Below are positions 27,943 to 37,062 of a stretch of 40,623 bases of DNA, piece after piece. The notes beneath the pieces were generated by a model. The model searched no databases. It was not told the origin of the DNA and saw only the letters and a list, made by a program, of their open reading frames with translations. The translations under genes were made by a program, and so were the position numbers. The DNA lies in NCBI RefSeq assembly GCF_033449965.1, contig NZ_CP137761.1, positions 4,560,001 through 4,600,623 on the forward strand, given 5' to 3'. This DNA is from Bacillus sp. T3 (GTDB lineage: Bacteria > Bacillota > Bacilli > Bacillales > Cytobacillaceae). Position 1 is the stretch's first letter. Every line of letters starts with the position of its first letter.

Positions 27943-27958
27943 TGTTGCCAAAATTAAA
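27943..27958 (+). promoter_or_regulatory. Candidate MtlR operator, copy 2 (mtlR upstream)
   Basis: TGTTGCCAAAATTAAA is 95 bases from copy 1, about nine helical turns, in the same orientation. This is consistent with cooperative binding by a regulator. Confidence 0.5.
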
Positions 27959-27984
27959 TTTTATCCTTCAATCACTCGCTATAA

Positions 27985-28022
27985 GAAAAAAGAGCCTAGC
28001 ATCTATTTCCTGCTAGGCCCTT
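27985..28022 (-). terminator. Terminator after mtlA
   Basis: On the minus strand GGGCCTAGCA pairs with TGCTAGGCTC around a nine-base loop followed by TTTTTTCTT. It separates mtlA from the mtlR-mtlF-mtlD unit, so mtlR needs its own promoter in 27795-27984. Confidence 0.9.
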
Positions 28023-28034
28023 GTTTGCACATTA

Positions 28035-29454
28035 TTATTTTAAACTATTAATTAATTCATCGTATTTAGGACTATTTAAGAAGTTTTCAACTGAAATATG
28101 GACTGCATTAGGAAGTTTTGCCTTTGCTCGATCCGTTAAATCCTTGTGCGTTACAACAACATCAGCATCTGCCAGGTAAGTTATTGATAGCAGTATTAAT
28201 GACTTCGATGTCAAGCTCTGCTTTTTTCACTTTATTGCGTAAGATCGAAGCACCCATAGCACTTGAACCCATTCCGGCATCACAAGCAAACACAATTTTG
28301 TTTACTTTATCTGCAGAGATTGCTGTTACTGTATCATTAGTTAATACTGAAGAAACGGAGCTTTTCTTTCCTTTCATTTCTTCCATTTTAGCTGTTGCTT
28401 CTGACAAATCTTCTTCTGTTTCTTTACTTGTTTTTAAAATTAATGCTGCTACTGCAAATGAAACGGCTGTTGCCACTAATACACCTGCAATGACACCAAC
28501 ATAATTACCTTTTGGAGTCATAGCCAGTAATGCGAAAATACTACCTGGTGATGGCGCTGCTACTAAACCTGCACCGAAAATGTTGAATGTGAATACTCCA
28601 CTTACACCACCTGCAATCGCTGCAAGCAATAACATAGGCTTCATAAGGATATATGGGAAGTAAATTTCGTGAATCCCACCTAAGAAGTGGATAATCGCTG
28701 CACCTGGAGCTGTTTGTTTTGCTGTTCCTTTACCAAATAACATGAAAGCAAGTAGAATACCAAATCCTGGTCCTGGGTTTGTTTCTAACAAGAACATAAT
28801 TGATTTTCCAGCACTTGCAGCTTGATCTATTCCGATTGGGCTTAAAATCCCGTGGTTGATTGCATTGTTAAGGAATAAAATTTTTGCAGGTTCAATAATA
28901 ATATTTGCTAACGGTAAAAGGTTGGCATCAACAATCGCTTCAACCCCAGAAGCTAATATTTTACTTAACCCTTGTACAACCGGTCCAATTCCTTTATAAG
29001 CAATTAGTGTTAAAGCACCACCAATAATACCTGCTGAGAAGTTATTAACGAGCATTTCGAAGCCTGATTTAACTTTTCCGTGAATCGCTTGGTCAAACTT
29101 CTTGATTAGATATCCACCGAGTGGCCCCATAATCATGGCACCCAAGAACATTGGAATTTCTGATCCAACGATAACACCCATTGTTGCAGTCGCACCCACA
29201 ACTCCTCCACGGACGTCATGAATCATCTTACCGCCGGTATAACCGATTAATAATGGCAATAAATAAGTAATCATTGGGCCAACTAGCTTAGCAAGATCTT
29301 CATTTGGCCACCAGCCTGTTGGAATGAAAAATGCAGTAATAAGTCCCCATGCAATAATTGCACCAATGTTTGGCATAACCATGCCACTTAAATAACTACC
29401 AAACTTTTGGATTTTTACTTTTACATCTGATTTATTTTGACCCGTTTGGTTCAT
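28035..29454 (-). CDS. mtlA: Mannitol-specific PTS EIICB component (single-base frameshift in this sequence)
   Basis: With one extra base removed at 28172-28177 the protein has about 472 residues, near the 478 of B. subtilis MtlA. The ATG at 29452-29454 follows AAGGGGG; an upstream TTG lies before this site. The EIIC membrane domain runs from about 15 to 340 (NIGAIIAWGLITAFFIPTGW, then GGIHEIYFPYILMKP), and the EIIB domain with phosphocysteine IVFACDAGMGSSAMGA is at about 375-470. The frameshift falls in INNLPADAD, a conserved EIIB segment. It imports and phosphorylates mannitol. It has its own promoter, a cre-like site and a candidate MtlR operator. Confidence 0.95.
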
Positions 29455-29477
29455 TTTGTGTAAATCCCCCTTCAAAG

Positions 29478-29518
29478 ATTATATATTATCTTTCTACCCT
29501 TATACTAAAGCGTTTACA
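29478..29518 (-). promoter_or_regulatory. mtlA promoter with cre-like CcpA site
   Basis: On the minus strand TATAAT (29478-29483) lies 24 bases before the ATG. Upstream, TGTAAACGCTTTA (29506-29518) matches the 5' half and centre of the CcpA cre consensus TGWAANCGNTNWCA but ends in TA rather than CA. The -35 region is poor, as expected of a promoter that needs an activator. Carbon catabolite repression is inferred. Confidence 0.5.
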
Positions 29519-29561
29519 TCCTTATATCCATCTATTCAAAATGGCATTTTGTCATTGTCAT

Positions 29562-29577
29562 TGTTGCCAACATTAAA
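29562..29577 (+). promoter_or_regulatory. Candidate MtlR operator, copy 3 (mtlA upstream)
   Basis: TGTTGCCAACATTAAA lies about 80 bases before the mtlA -10 and shares 14 of 16 positions with the copies before mtlR. Adjacent TGTCATTGTCAT is a further repeat that could be part of the site. Confidence 0.5.
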
Positions 29578-29640
29578 GATTTCGACATAAACTGAGTGTT
29601 TTCGCGGTGTTGCGCGCGATAGATCCGTACCCACTAAAGA

Positions 29641-29688
29641 AAAAAACCGAAGAATTATTAGGCTTGCGCCTAACTATTCTTCAGTTCT
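29641..29688 (-). terminator. Terminator of the metallo-hydrolase gene
   Basis: On the minus strand GAACTGAAGAATA and TTAGGC pair with GCCTAA and ATTCTTCGGTT around a GCAA-type tetraloop, followed by TTTTTTTC. It ends the gene at 29740-30582. The bases between it and the mtlA operator hold nothing I recognise. Confidence 0.92.
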
Positions 29689-29739
29689 TTCAATTGATTT
29701 CAGTGAAATATTAGTTAATCAATTTAATGAAATCTACCA

Positions 29740-30582
29740 TCAACGTATTTCCCATGCTCCAGGTAACGCAATATAATCAAAATCACGAACCAACTGTTCT
29801 AGGCCGCTCGTTAATAACTCCCCAGCCATATACACCCCATGTCCCGTTACCGCAACCTCTGGCTTCAAAGCAGCAAGTTTAACAACTGAATCCCTTGCAG
29901 AACTCCAATCCGGTGTAAAATATCTAGGCGGACCGCTTATTTCTTGTTCTTGTGTATAAACCTTATAAAGGTATTCCTGCTTTACCGTAACAAAGGCATC
30001 TCCAACAATTAAGGCTCGATCTCGCTCTCTAAATAATGAAATATGGCCAGGTGTATGTCCTGGTGAATGAATCCAACGAAACTCAGGCATATATGGAACA
30101 CTTCCATCTTGAGGGAGGATTTGAACATGATCGCCAAGATCAATTGGCTCATTCGGGAAAAAGGGCGACAACTTTGCCACCAAACCACCTTCAACGGAAT
30201 TATCAGCCTCTGGGTACCTTTTTTTCCCTGTTAAGTAAGGAAGCTCTAGTTCATGGGCATATACCGGCACGTTCCAATGCTTTATTAACTCAATAATCGC
30301 TCCGACATGATCAAAATGCCCGTGAGTTAAAATAATGGCCTTTGGACGGCACCCTACACCAAATCGTTCCTCTGTAACTGAAATGATTTCTTCCGCAGAA
30401 TTAGGCATTCCTGCATCCACTAAAACAAAATGGTCACTGTCTGGATTTCCGACAAAAATAATATTGACAATTTGAATCGTATAACAAAAGATATCTCGTA
30501 CTACTTCAACCCCAACCCCATTCGCAATCGAAGTGGCCGGTATGAATTTATAATCACTTCCATAATGCATTTCTTGATCCAT
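29740..30582 (-). CDS. Metallo-beta-lactamase-fold hydrolase (glyoxalase II-like)
   Basis: The roughly 280-residue protein starts at the second ATG (30580-30582), six bases after AAAGGAGG. The metal site THGHFDHVG is at about 90-98, a second histidine in HSPGHTPGHISLF at about 173-185, the bridging Asp in IVGDAFVT at about 195, and a last His in VTGHGVYMAG at about 247. These complete a dinuclear site. The family includes thioesterases, lactonases and glyoxalase II; the substrate cannot be told. It is monocistronic, with its own terminator, between the mannitol locus and the small peptide gene. Confidence 0.88.
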   Translation of the reverse strand: MDQEMHYGSDYKFIPATSIANGVGVEVVRDIFCYTIQIVNIIFVGNPDSDHFVLVDAGMPNSAEEIISVTEERFGVGCRPKAIILTHGHFDHVGAIIELIKHWNVPVYAHELELPYLTGKKRYPEADNSVEGGLVAKLSPFFPNEPIDLGDHVQILPQDGSVPYMPEFRWIHSPGHTPGHISLFRERDRALIVGDAFVTVKQEYLYKVYTQEQEISGPPRYFTPDWSSARDSVVKLAALKPEVAVTGHGVYMAGELLTSGLEQLVRDFDYIALPGAWEIR

Positions 30583-30742
30583 AACCATCCTCCTTTAACA
30601 CTAAACACCTACTTCTATTGTTCCTCTTAAAAAACAAACTATGATGGTTTGTTGAGATTCAAGACTTGTGTTTATCAGGGCTTAATTAAGAAACTGAATT
30701 GATCGATCAAGAATGGTGAAGAATAATTATCCTTTACGGATT

Positions 30743-30776
30743 TATACTAATCCTAGTGTTATGTTAGTAACACTAG
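30743..30776 (+). promoter_or_regulatory. -10 element and 9-bp inverted repeat before a small gene
   Basis: TATACT (30743-30748) is followed by CTAGTGTTA, six bases, and TAACACTAG (30753-30776). The perfect nine-base arms lie across the expected transcription start, a typical repressor position. The spacing of the TGTTA/TAACA core is six bases, not the seven of the TnrA/GlnR consensus. No repressor gene is adjacent. Confidence 0.55.
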
Positions 30777-30798
30777 ACTTCAATGCGGAGGGATAACA

Positions 30799-30918
30799 AT
30801 GGATATTCTTTTCAGCTTATTATCCAATTTTTATATTTGGTTAATTAAAGTTTCATTCTTCATGAATAAGCTAACATATCAATTAAGCTCTAAACTAAGA
30901 ATGGCAACTTTATCGTAA
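30799..30918 (+). CDS. Unrecognised 39-aa hydrophobic peptide
   Basis: A 39-residue frame follows GGAGGG seven bases upstream and begins MDILFSLLSNFYIWLIKV. Residues about 3-21 form a membrane helix; the tail (NKLTYQLSSKLRMATLS) is polar and basic. It stands alone between the divergent metallo-hydrolase and the convergent glmS, with a -10, an inverted repeat over the likely start of transcription, a canonical ribosome binding site and a strong terminator 42 bases after the stop. I do not recognise the peptide. It may be a small membrane protein or a toxin-like peptide; there is no sign of an antisense RNA. Only a comparative search can settle whether it is translated. Confidence 0.6.
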   Translation: MDILFSLLSNFYIWLIKVSFFMNKLTYQLSSKLRMATLS

Positions 30919-30957
30919 GCAACAAGAATTCCCATTCATCTCACGGTCCCATTGTGG

Positions 30958-31003
30958 TAAAAAAGAGGCGAGCACCAGGGCTATGGCTGCTAGCCTCTTT
31001 TTG
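30958..31003 (+). terminator. Terminator of the 39-aa peptide gene
   Basis: AAAGAGGC-AGCA pairs with TGCT-GCCTCTTT around a 12-base loop, followed by TTTTTG. Confidence 0.88.
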
Positions 31004-31036
31004 TTACAAAGAAATGAAATTCCATCGTTAGAAAAC

Positions 31037-31078
31037 AAAAAAACAGTTTGTGATGGAATCATCAGCAAACTGTTTTTG
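31037..31078 (-). terminator. Terminator of glmS
   Basis: On the minus strand AAAAACAGTTTG and CAAACTGTTTTT pair with an inner GATG/CATC stem, followed by a T run. It lies just after the glmS stop codon. Confidence 0.9.
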
Positions 31079-31111
31079 TTAGTTTTCTATAAATAAACCC
31101 TTCAGTAACCC

Positions 31112-32914
31112 TTACTCAACTGTTACGCTCTTTGCCAAGTTTCTTGGCTTATCGACGTCACAATCGCGGTGTAGGGCTGCATAATAAGCAAGCAATTGTA
31201 AAGGTACTACAGAGACAAGAGGTGTTAATAATTCATTTACTTCTGGAAGTACGAAACGGTCGCCTTCCGCTTCTAAGCCCTTCATCGAAATAATGCAAGT
31301 ATGGGCGCCACGTGCAGCAACCTCTTTCACATTACCACGAATATTTAAGCTAACAAGTTCTTGTGTTACTAATGCTATTACAGGTGTGCCTTCTTCAATC
31401 AATGCAATCGTACCGTGTTTTAATTCACCGCCAGCAAAGCCTTCAGCTTGAATATAAGAAATTTCCTTTAGCTTTAAAGAGCCTTCTAGGCAGACATAGT
31501 AATCGGCGCCACGACCGATGAAGAATGCATTACGAGTGGTTGTCATGTATTCCCAAGCCATTGCTTCAAATACATCTTTTGAGTCCACTAGCCCTTCCAT
31601 GACATTGGCAATAATTCCAAGCTCTTTTACTAAATTAAAGTCAGTTTCATAACCACGATTACGTCCAACTACCTCTGAAAGAATCGCTAAAACAGCAATT
31701 TGCGCAGTGTAAGCTTTTGTAGATGCAACTGCAATTTCAGGACCAGCATGAAGGAGCAAAGTGTAGTCTGCTTCCCTTGATAGAGTAGATCCAGGTACGT
31801 TCGTAACCGTCAATGCTTTGTGTCCTAATTCCTTAATTTGAACTAGTACTGCACGACTATCTGCTGTTTCTCCACTTTGGGAAATGAAAATAAACAACGG
31901 CTTTTCAGAAAGAAGCGGGATGTTATAGCCAAATTCACTAGCAATATGAACCTCAACAGGTATTTTCGCTAACTTTTCGATTAATTGTTTGCCAACTAAG
32001 CCAGCATTATAGGATGTACCCGCTGCAATGATATAAATTCGATCAGATTCAGTAACCGCATCAACGATTTCCTTATCGATTATTAATTCGCCCTGATCGT
32101 TTTGATAGGTTTGGATGATTTTGCGCATTACAGTCGGCTGTTCATCAATTTCTTTTAGCATATAGTGAGGATAAGTACCCTTCTCAATGTCACTAGCATC
32201 AAGCTCAGCAGTATATGGATTACGGCTCATCACTTCACCGTTCAAGTTTTTAATCGTTACATTATCTTTTGTCACGATTACCATTTCTTTATCCATTAGC
32301 TCAACATACTGATTTGTTACTTGGAGCATTGCCATCGCATCGCTCGCTACGACATTGAAATCTTCACCAAGCCCGACTAATAATGGACTCTTATTTTTGG
32401 CAACAAAAATCGTTTCTTTATTTTGTTTGTCTAAAAGTGCAAGTGCATAAGATCCCTTTAAAAGTGTTAACGTTTTGCGGAACGCATCCTCAACCGATAA
32501 CCCTTCACGAACAAACAGTTCAATCAGTTGCACAATAACTTCTGTATCGGTATCACTTTTTAAAGTAACATCTTGCAAATACTCGCGCTTTAAGATGTCA
32601 TAGTTTTCAATAACCCCATTATGAACTAGAGTGAAGCGCTCGGTTGTGCTTTGATGAGGATGGGCATTTACCTGGCTTGGAGCTCCATGTGTTGCCCAGC
32701 GTGTGTGACCAATTCCTGTATTAGCTGAAACTTTTAAATCTACTACATCACGAAGATCAGCAATACGTCCTTTTTCCTTGAAAACATGGACACCGTCATC
32801 ATTTATAACAGCAATACCAGCTGAATCATACCCTCGATACTCTAGCTTTTCTAAGCCCTTTAATAGGATTTCTTTTGAATCTTGAATTCCAATATATCCA
32901 ACAATACCGCACAT
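31112..32914 (-). CDS. glmS: Glutamine-fructose-6-phosphate aminotransferase (isomerizing)
   Basis: The 600-residue enzyme makes glucosamine 6-phosphate, the first step of UDP-GlcNAc synthesis. ATG 32912-32914 is chosen because Cys2 (MCGIVGYIG) must be the N-terminal nucleophile after Met removal, and AAGGAGG lies ten bases upstream; an in-frame upstream extension is ignored. The N-terminal glutaminase domain spans about 1-240 (GIGHTRWATHG), followed by two SIS domains (IIAAGTSYNAGL; ISQSGETADS; VASTKAYTAQ) and the C-terminal DVDKPRNLAKSVTVE. Length equals B. subtilis GlmS. Expression is controlled by the glmS ribozyme in its leader. Confidence 0.98.
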   Translation of the reverse strand: MCGIVGYIGIQDSKEILLKGLEKLEYRGYDSAGIAVINDDGVHVFKEKGRIADLRDVVDLKVSANTGIGHTRWATHGAPSQVNAHPHQSTTERFTLVHNGVIENYDILKREYLQDVTLKSDTDTEVIVQLIELFVREGLSVEDAFRKTLTLLKGSYALALLDKQNKETIFVAKNKSPLLVGLGEDFNVVASDAMAMLQVTNQYVELMDKEMVIVTKDNVTIKNLNGEVMSRNPYTAELDASDIEKGTYPHYMLKEIDEQPTVMRKIIQTYQNDQGELIIDKEIVDAVTESDRIYIIAAGTSYNAGLVGKQLIEKLAKIPVEVHIASEFGYNIPLLSEKPLFIFISQSGETADSRAVLVQIKELGHKALTVTNVPGSTLSREADYTLLLHAGPEIAVASTKAYTAQIAVLAILSEVVGRNRGYETDFNLVKELGIIANVMEGLVDSKDVFEAMAWEYMTTTRNAFFIGRGADYYVCLEGSLKLKEISYIQAEGFAGGELKHGTIALIEEGTPVIALVTQELVSLNIRGNVKEVAARGAHTCIISMKGLEAEGDRFVLPEVNELLTPLVSVVPLQLLAYYAALHRDCDVDKPRNLAKSVTVE

Positions 32915-32937
32915 TTGAATAGTTCCTCCTTGGTAAC

Positions 32938-32975
32938 AAGGGGGCAAGCTGCCAAGGGGGCAAGCTTGCCCCCTT
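32938..32975. repeat. GC-rich palindromes between ribozyme and glmS
   Basis: A perfect 22-base palindrome at 32954-32975 (AAGGGGGCAAG and its complement) is preceded by a direct copy of its first 13 bases at 32938-32950. On the mRNA the alternatives give two hairpins. The last copy ends next to CCTTGTTACCAAGG (32929-32942 region), whose CCTTG/CAAGG pairing would cover part of the AAGGAGG binding site. Confidence 0.6.
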
Positions 32976-32999
32976 ATCTCTGTGATTTATTTTATTAGG

Positions 33000-33170
33000 T
33001 CGGAGTATTCCAACCATTCCTGCGCATTTTCCTTCCTTTTGTCCATTCGGTTACCCCAATGTTTTAGAGAAGAGAATTTTCGGTTGTGCGTCAGCAACCG
33101 GGAGGCATCCGCCGAAACTTCGATAAACCTCCTCCTCGTCAACTAACCAAGCCTAGGCTAGTTCAGGCGC
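33000..33170 (-). ncRNA. glmS ribozyme/riboswitch
   Basis: On the minus strand the element begins at the cleavage site, A followed by GCGCCTGAACT (5' product end at about 33170). The conserved core segments are GTTGACGAGGAGG, GTTTATCGAAGTTTCGGCGG, ATGCCTCCCGGTTG and the 3' part with GGGGTAACCGAATGGACAAAAGG. In the known glmS ribozyme, glucosamine 6-phosphate promotes self-cleavage, after which RNase J degrades the mRNA, giving feedback repression. The 3' boundary is approximate. Bases 33171-33330 hold the presumed promoter region. Confidence 0.95.
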
Positions 33171-33330
33171 TTAAAAATATACTCAAAACGCCCCTCCTTT
33201 TCCTAATATTTTTTAAAGCAAAAAATCAGGTTAATCATATAACAGTTTCCCCTATTAGTCAATTGTTGAACAAGCACAAATATCGGCAAGTATATCCAAC
33301 ATCTAGAGCTTTTAATTATTAGTCTATAAT

Positions 33331-33374
33331 AAAAAATATGCATAAGAGACACGAAAGGTGCTCTTATGCATATC
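33331..33374. terminator. Terminator after glmM
   Basis: The perfect stem ATATGCATAAGAG/CTCTTATGCATAT with a 12-base loop ends on the minus strand in TTTTTTA. It separates the cdaA-cdaR-glmM unit from glmS, so each is transcribed separately. Confidence 0.92.
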
Positions 33375-33379
33375 AAATC

Positions 33380-34733
33380 CTATTCCTCTTTTAAGCCCAT
33401 TTCTGCCTGTACTACTTCTGCTATGCTGTTAACATAAGCCTGGCAGCTCTCTGCCGTTGGAGCTTCCACCATTACCCGAACTAATGGCTCTGTTCCAGAA
33501 GGTCGAACAAGCACTCGCCCGTTTCCATTCATTTCAGCCTCAACAGCTTCAATGACCTGCTTAACCTTTTCATTTTCCGTTACATGATATTTATCTGATA
33601 CTCTAATATTGACTAATACTTGTGGGAATTTTTTCATTTCCGCCGCAAGTTCTGAAAGCGGCTTTTCCGTTACCTTCATGATGTTTACAAGCTGCAAGCC
33701 TGTAAGTAGTCCATCACCAGTAGTATTGTAATCAAGAAAAATAATGTGACCTGACTGTTCTCCACCGAGGTTATATCCGCTTTTCTTCATTTCCTCTACT
33801 ACATAACGATCTCCTACAGCTGTTTGAACACTTTGAATGCCTTGAGCTTCTAAAGCTTTATAATAACCTAAATTACTCATCACAGTAGAAACGACCGTTC
33901 CATGCTTTAGGCGCCCTTGCTCTTTTAGGTATTTTCCACAAATATACATAATTTGATCGCCGTCAACGATTTGGCCGTTTTCATCAATCGCAATTAAACG
34001 ATCCCCATCTCCATCAAAAGCAAGGCCAATATCAGCACCCTTTTCCTTCAAAAATTGTGCTAACGCTTCTGGATGGGTTGAACCTACACCGTCATTGATA
34101 TTTAATCCATTTGGTGATGCTCCCATCGTCGAGATATTTGCATCTAAATCAGCAAATAAATAGGTAGCCAATGATGATGTAGCACCATGTGCACAATCTA
34201 GAGCAACATGTATACCTGAAAAATCTTCATCCACCGTTTGCTTCAAGTATTGAAGATATTTTTGACCACCTTCAAAGTAGTCATTAACTTGTCCAAGATT
34301 TGCACCTACCAGGTCTAGGTAATTGGTCTTCTTCCAAATCTAATAGTTGTTCGATTTCAGCTTCTTGGTCATCTGAGAGCTTAAAACCATCAGGTCCAAA
34401 AAATTTAATTCCATTATCAGCCACAGGGTTATGAGAGGCTGAGATCATGACCCCTGCTTGTGCTCCTAATGCCTTTGTTAAATAGGATACCCCAGGGGTG
34501 GAGATGACACCTAATCGCATAACTTCCGCACCAATCGATAGTAACCCCGCTACAAGTGCACCTTCTAACATATGACCAGAAATACGTGTATCTCTACCTA
34601 TTAATACCTTTGGACGGTCTTTATCCTTTGTTAAGACATATCCTCCAAATCGCCCTAATTTAAACGCTAATTCCGGTGTCAATTCGCTGTTTGCAACTCC
34701 GCGAACACCATCGGTACCGAAATATTTTCCCAT
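33380..34733 (-). CDS. glmM: Phosphoglucosamine mutase (single-base frameshift in this sequence)
   Basis: Removing one base at 34309-34314 gives about 450 residues, near the 448 of B. subtilis GlmM. It converts glucosamine 6-phosphate to glucosamine 1-phosphate. Motifs: MGKYFGTDGVRGVAN at the start, the phosphoserine in GVMISASHNPVADNG (about 96-110), the Mg site AFDGDGDRLIAID (about 238), GGEQSGHI (about 325) and the phosphate-binding RPSGTEPLVRVM near residue 405. The frameshift falls in LPRPVGANLG. The order cdaA-cdaR-glmM is conserved in Firmicutes and links c-di-AMP to wall-precursor supply; GlmM inhibits CdaA in B. subtilis. Essential, so the break is unlikely to be real. Confidence 0.96.
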
Positions 34734-34766
34734 TATAAAAATCGCTCCTTCATCTAATTCCTTTTG

Positions 34767-36003
34767 TTATACTTCGTCTTTTTTTGTGATCGAAACTAAT
34801 ACTCGATCCTGCTCCAACTTCATCTTGACATTACTGGGCCCACTGGAAATAATTTGCACCTCATGGTCCCCTTCATTTAAATCGGTCAGGTTCACAGAAA
34901 GATTAAAATCAGCTGCGGTTAATGGACTTATTTCTTCAGCTGTACCTTGGACAGATATAGAAATCTTTCCATTAGATGGATTCTTAAAAACGAGATCATA
35001 TAGGTCAGCTAATCCTTCTGTTTTTATCGAGACATTCGATATGGTTTTCTGTTCCTGCTTACTAACCTTAACCGTTGCCTTTACCACATTCCGGCGTGAC
35101 ACTCGTAATCCCATCCGGAATGATGACAGGAAGCGTTAATTCAGTTTCTTCCGTAATATTGGAGATATCCACCTCAACTCGTACACTTTCTGTAGCTTTC
35201 ACAACATCTTCTTTTCCGTTAATTTTTGCCTCTTTCGTATCCAAACTAATACTATCTATTACAATTCCAGCTTGTGCAGTTCCTTTTTGTACTACATTAA
35301 TTGGAACAGTTTTACTTGTGTTTTTAATCGGAATGGTCACTTTCACAGTTTCAGGAGCAATTGTTACATCCAATTTATTCATTTGCTGATCAAATGCCAC
35401 CACCTTGGCATTTTTCGTAAATGTTTCCTCGATTGGACCTTCCACATCCACTGTAGCTTTTACAAAGCTTATTTTCTCAATCTCACTTTTTGCTCCAGTA
35501 ATTTTGACCTTTTTTGGTTCCACAACAGGGTCGCCACTGATATAACCATCTTCAAGCAGGTTCTGATTAAATTCTGCATCAACTTTGAATTCTTTCGTTA
35601 TTTTCTCTTGGACTGTCACTTTGGCAGTCGATGGTTTAATCGTCACTTTTAATTTATCCGATATGTCTTTAACCTCAATTTTTACGGTTTGAGTACCGAT
35701 TTTAGCATCAGTCAAATCCATATACACTTCAAAGTTTTTTAATGAAACAGTTGATTGGACGATACTTTTTGGCCCCTCAATCGTTACATCAACTGATTCA
35801 GGTACTCCAGACACTACAAAGTTTTCTGTATCAAAATAGGAATTCACTGGTATGTTCTTGATTGTTTCCACTTGTTGATTGGCAGGAACATATTCCTCCT
35901 TTGACTGGTTTCCATCACTATTTGAAACAGTTGAAAAGAGGAGAATGGCTAGAATGAGCGCCACACCCTTTAAAAACCATGGATTATCCATAAATTTATC
36001 CAT
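34767..36003 (-). CDS. cdaR: CdaA regulator CdaR (YbbR-domain protein; frameshifted)
   Basis: After restoring the frame near 35085-35095 the protein has about 411 residues (B. subtilis CdaR is longer, about 483). An N-terminal membrane helix (NPWFLKGVALILAILLFSTVS, residues about 7-27) anchors an extracellular region of YbbR repeats (VPVNSYFDTENFVVSGVPESVDVTIEGP and similar). CdaR binds and modulates the diadenylate cyclase CdaA. The gene overlaps cdaA by 8 bases. The junction reads SVTP and then NVVKATVKV; unlike the other breaks, the observed site (CCGG) is not repaired by deleting a base from ACCNGG, so its cause is less clear. Confidence 0.9.
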
Positions 36004-36823
36004 TTCTTTTTCCCCTCCAATTCCAACGAGCGGAGGAAGTTGGCTTTACTTTATTTCTTGTGACCAATTCATTCTCCAACAAACTCTTAAATGCATCTAG
36101 TGTTAATCCGCGATGTAGTTCTCCATTTTTTGTTAACGATATATTTCCTGTTTCTTCAGATACTATGACTGTAATACTGTCTGTTACTTCACTTATACCT
36201 AGTGCTGCACGATGTCTAGTCCCCAACTCTTTCGAAATAAACGGACTTTCAGATAGCGGTAAATAACAGGCTGCAGCTGCAACTAGATTCTTTTGGATAA
36301 TGACAGCCCCATCATGCAACGGAGTATTAGGTATAAAAATATTAATAAGTAACTCTGATGATATCTTTGAATCTAAGGCAATTCCGGTTTCAATGTAATC
36401 ACTCATCCCCGTTTCTCTTTCGATAGAGATAAGTGCTCCAATCCGGCGTTTCGCCATATAATCCGTTGCCTTTACAATTGCCTCAATAAATTTTTCTGAT
36501 TCATCTTCCTCTTGAGTCCCACTTCTTGAAAAGAACTTTCCTCTTCCCAATTGTTCAAGTGCACGTCGAAGCTCAGGCTGAAAGATGATAATGATAGCTA
36601 AAAATCCCCAAGTGATTACATTACCCATGATCCAGCTCAACGTGTTGAAGCCAAGATAATCACTTATAATTTTTACTAGCAATATCACAAAAATCCCTTT
36701 TAACAATTGAACTGCTTTCGTCCCTTTAATCAAATTGATGATCTTGTATATGACGTACCAAACAAGGAGAATGTCTACGATATCAGCTAGAGAACCCCAT
36801 AAATTAAAATTTGCAATCGACAT
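35996..36823 (-). CDS. cdaA: Diadenylate cyclase CdaA
   Basis: The 275-residue membrane enzyme makes cyclic di-AMP from two ATP, an essential second messenger for potassium and osmolyte homeostasis and wall integrity. Three N-terminal helices (about 10-80, ending WGFLAIIIIFQPELRRAL) precede the DAC domain (about 100-260), with the DGAVII motif at residue 171 and RHRAALG at 203. ATG follows TTGGGGGAAATACC. It precedes cdaR, with which it overlaps, and glmM, forming the cda operon. The 234 bases from 36824 to rsiW hold nothing I recognise apart from a terminator next to rsiW. Confidence 0.96.
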   Translation of the reverse strand: MSIANFNLWGSLADIVDILLVWYVIYKIINLIKGTKAVQLLKGIFVILLVKIISDYLGFNTLSWIMGNVITWGFLAIIIIFQPELRRALEQLGRGKFFSRSGTQEEDESEKFIEAIVKATDYMAKRRIGALISIERETGMSDYIETGIALDSKISSELLINIFIPNTPLHDGAVIIQKNLVAAAACYLPLSESPFISKELGTRHRAALGISEVTDSITVIVSEETGNISLTKNGELHRGLTLDAFKSLLENELVTRNKVKPTSSARWNWRGKRNG

Positions 36824-37025
36824 GGTATTTCCCCCAACGGTTTAGTGAAAAGAAAAAAACAACCTCGTATAGCATAACTTTTTTGTACAATCTCCCTTAT
36901 GCCCCTTTAAAAAAGAAAACTTATGTAACTTTTATATTATACCATGAGTCTCTCTATAGCTAAAGCCACGGTAAAGAAACGACTGTACATTTACACTTCC
37001 TTTTATTAATTATTGTACTTCCTAA

Positions 37026-37062
37026 GAAAAGCAGCTACTCATTATGAGTAACTGCTTTTACT
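37026..37062 (-). terminator. Terminator of sigW-rsiW
   Basis: On the minus strand AAAAGCAGTTACTC pairs with GAGTAGCTGCTTTT around a five-base loop, with TCTT after it. It overlaps the rsiW stop codon. Confidence 0.85.

Noticed and set aside
30753..30776. TnrA/GlnR box before the small peptide gene
   Set aside because: The core spacing is six bases; the TnrA/GlnR consensus TGTNA-N7-TNACA needs seven.
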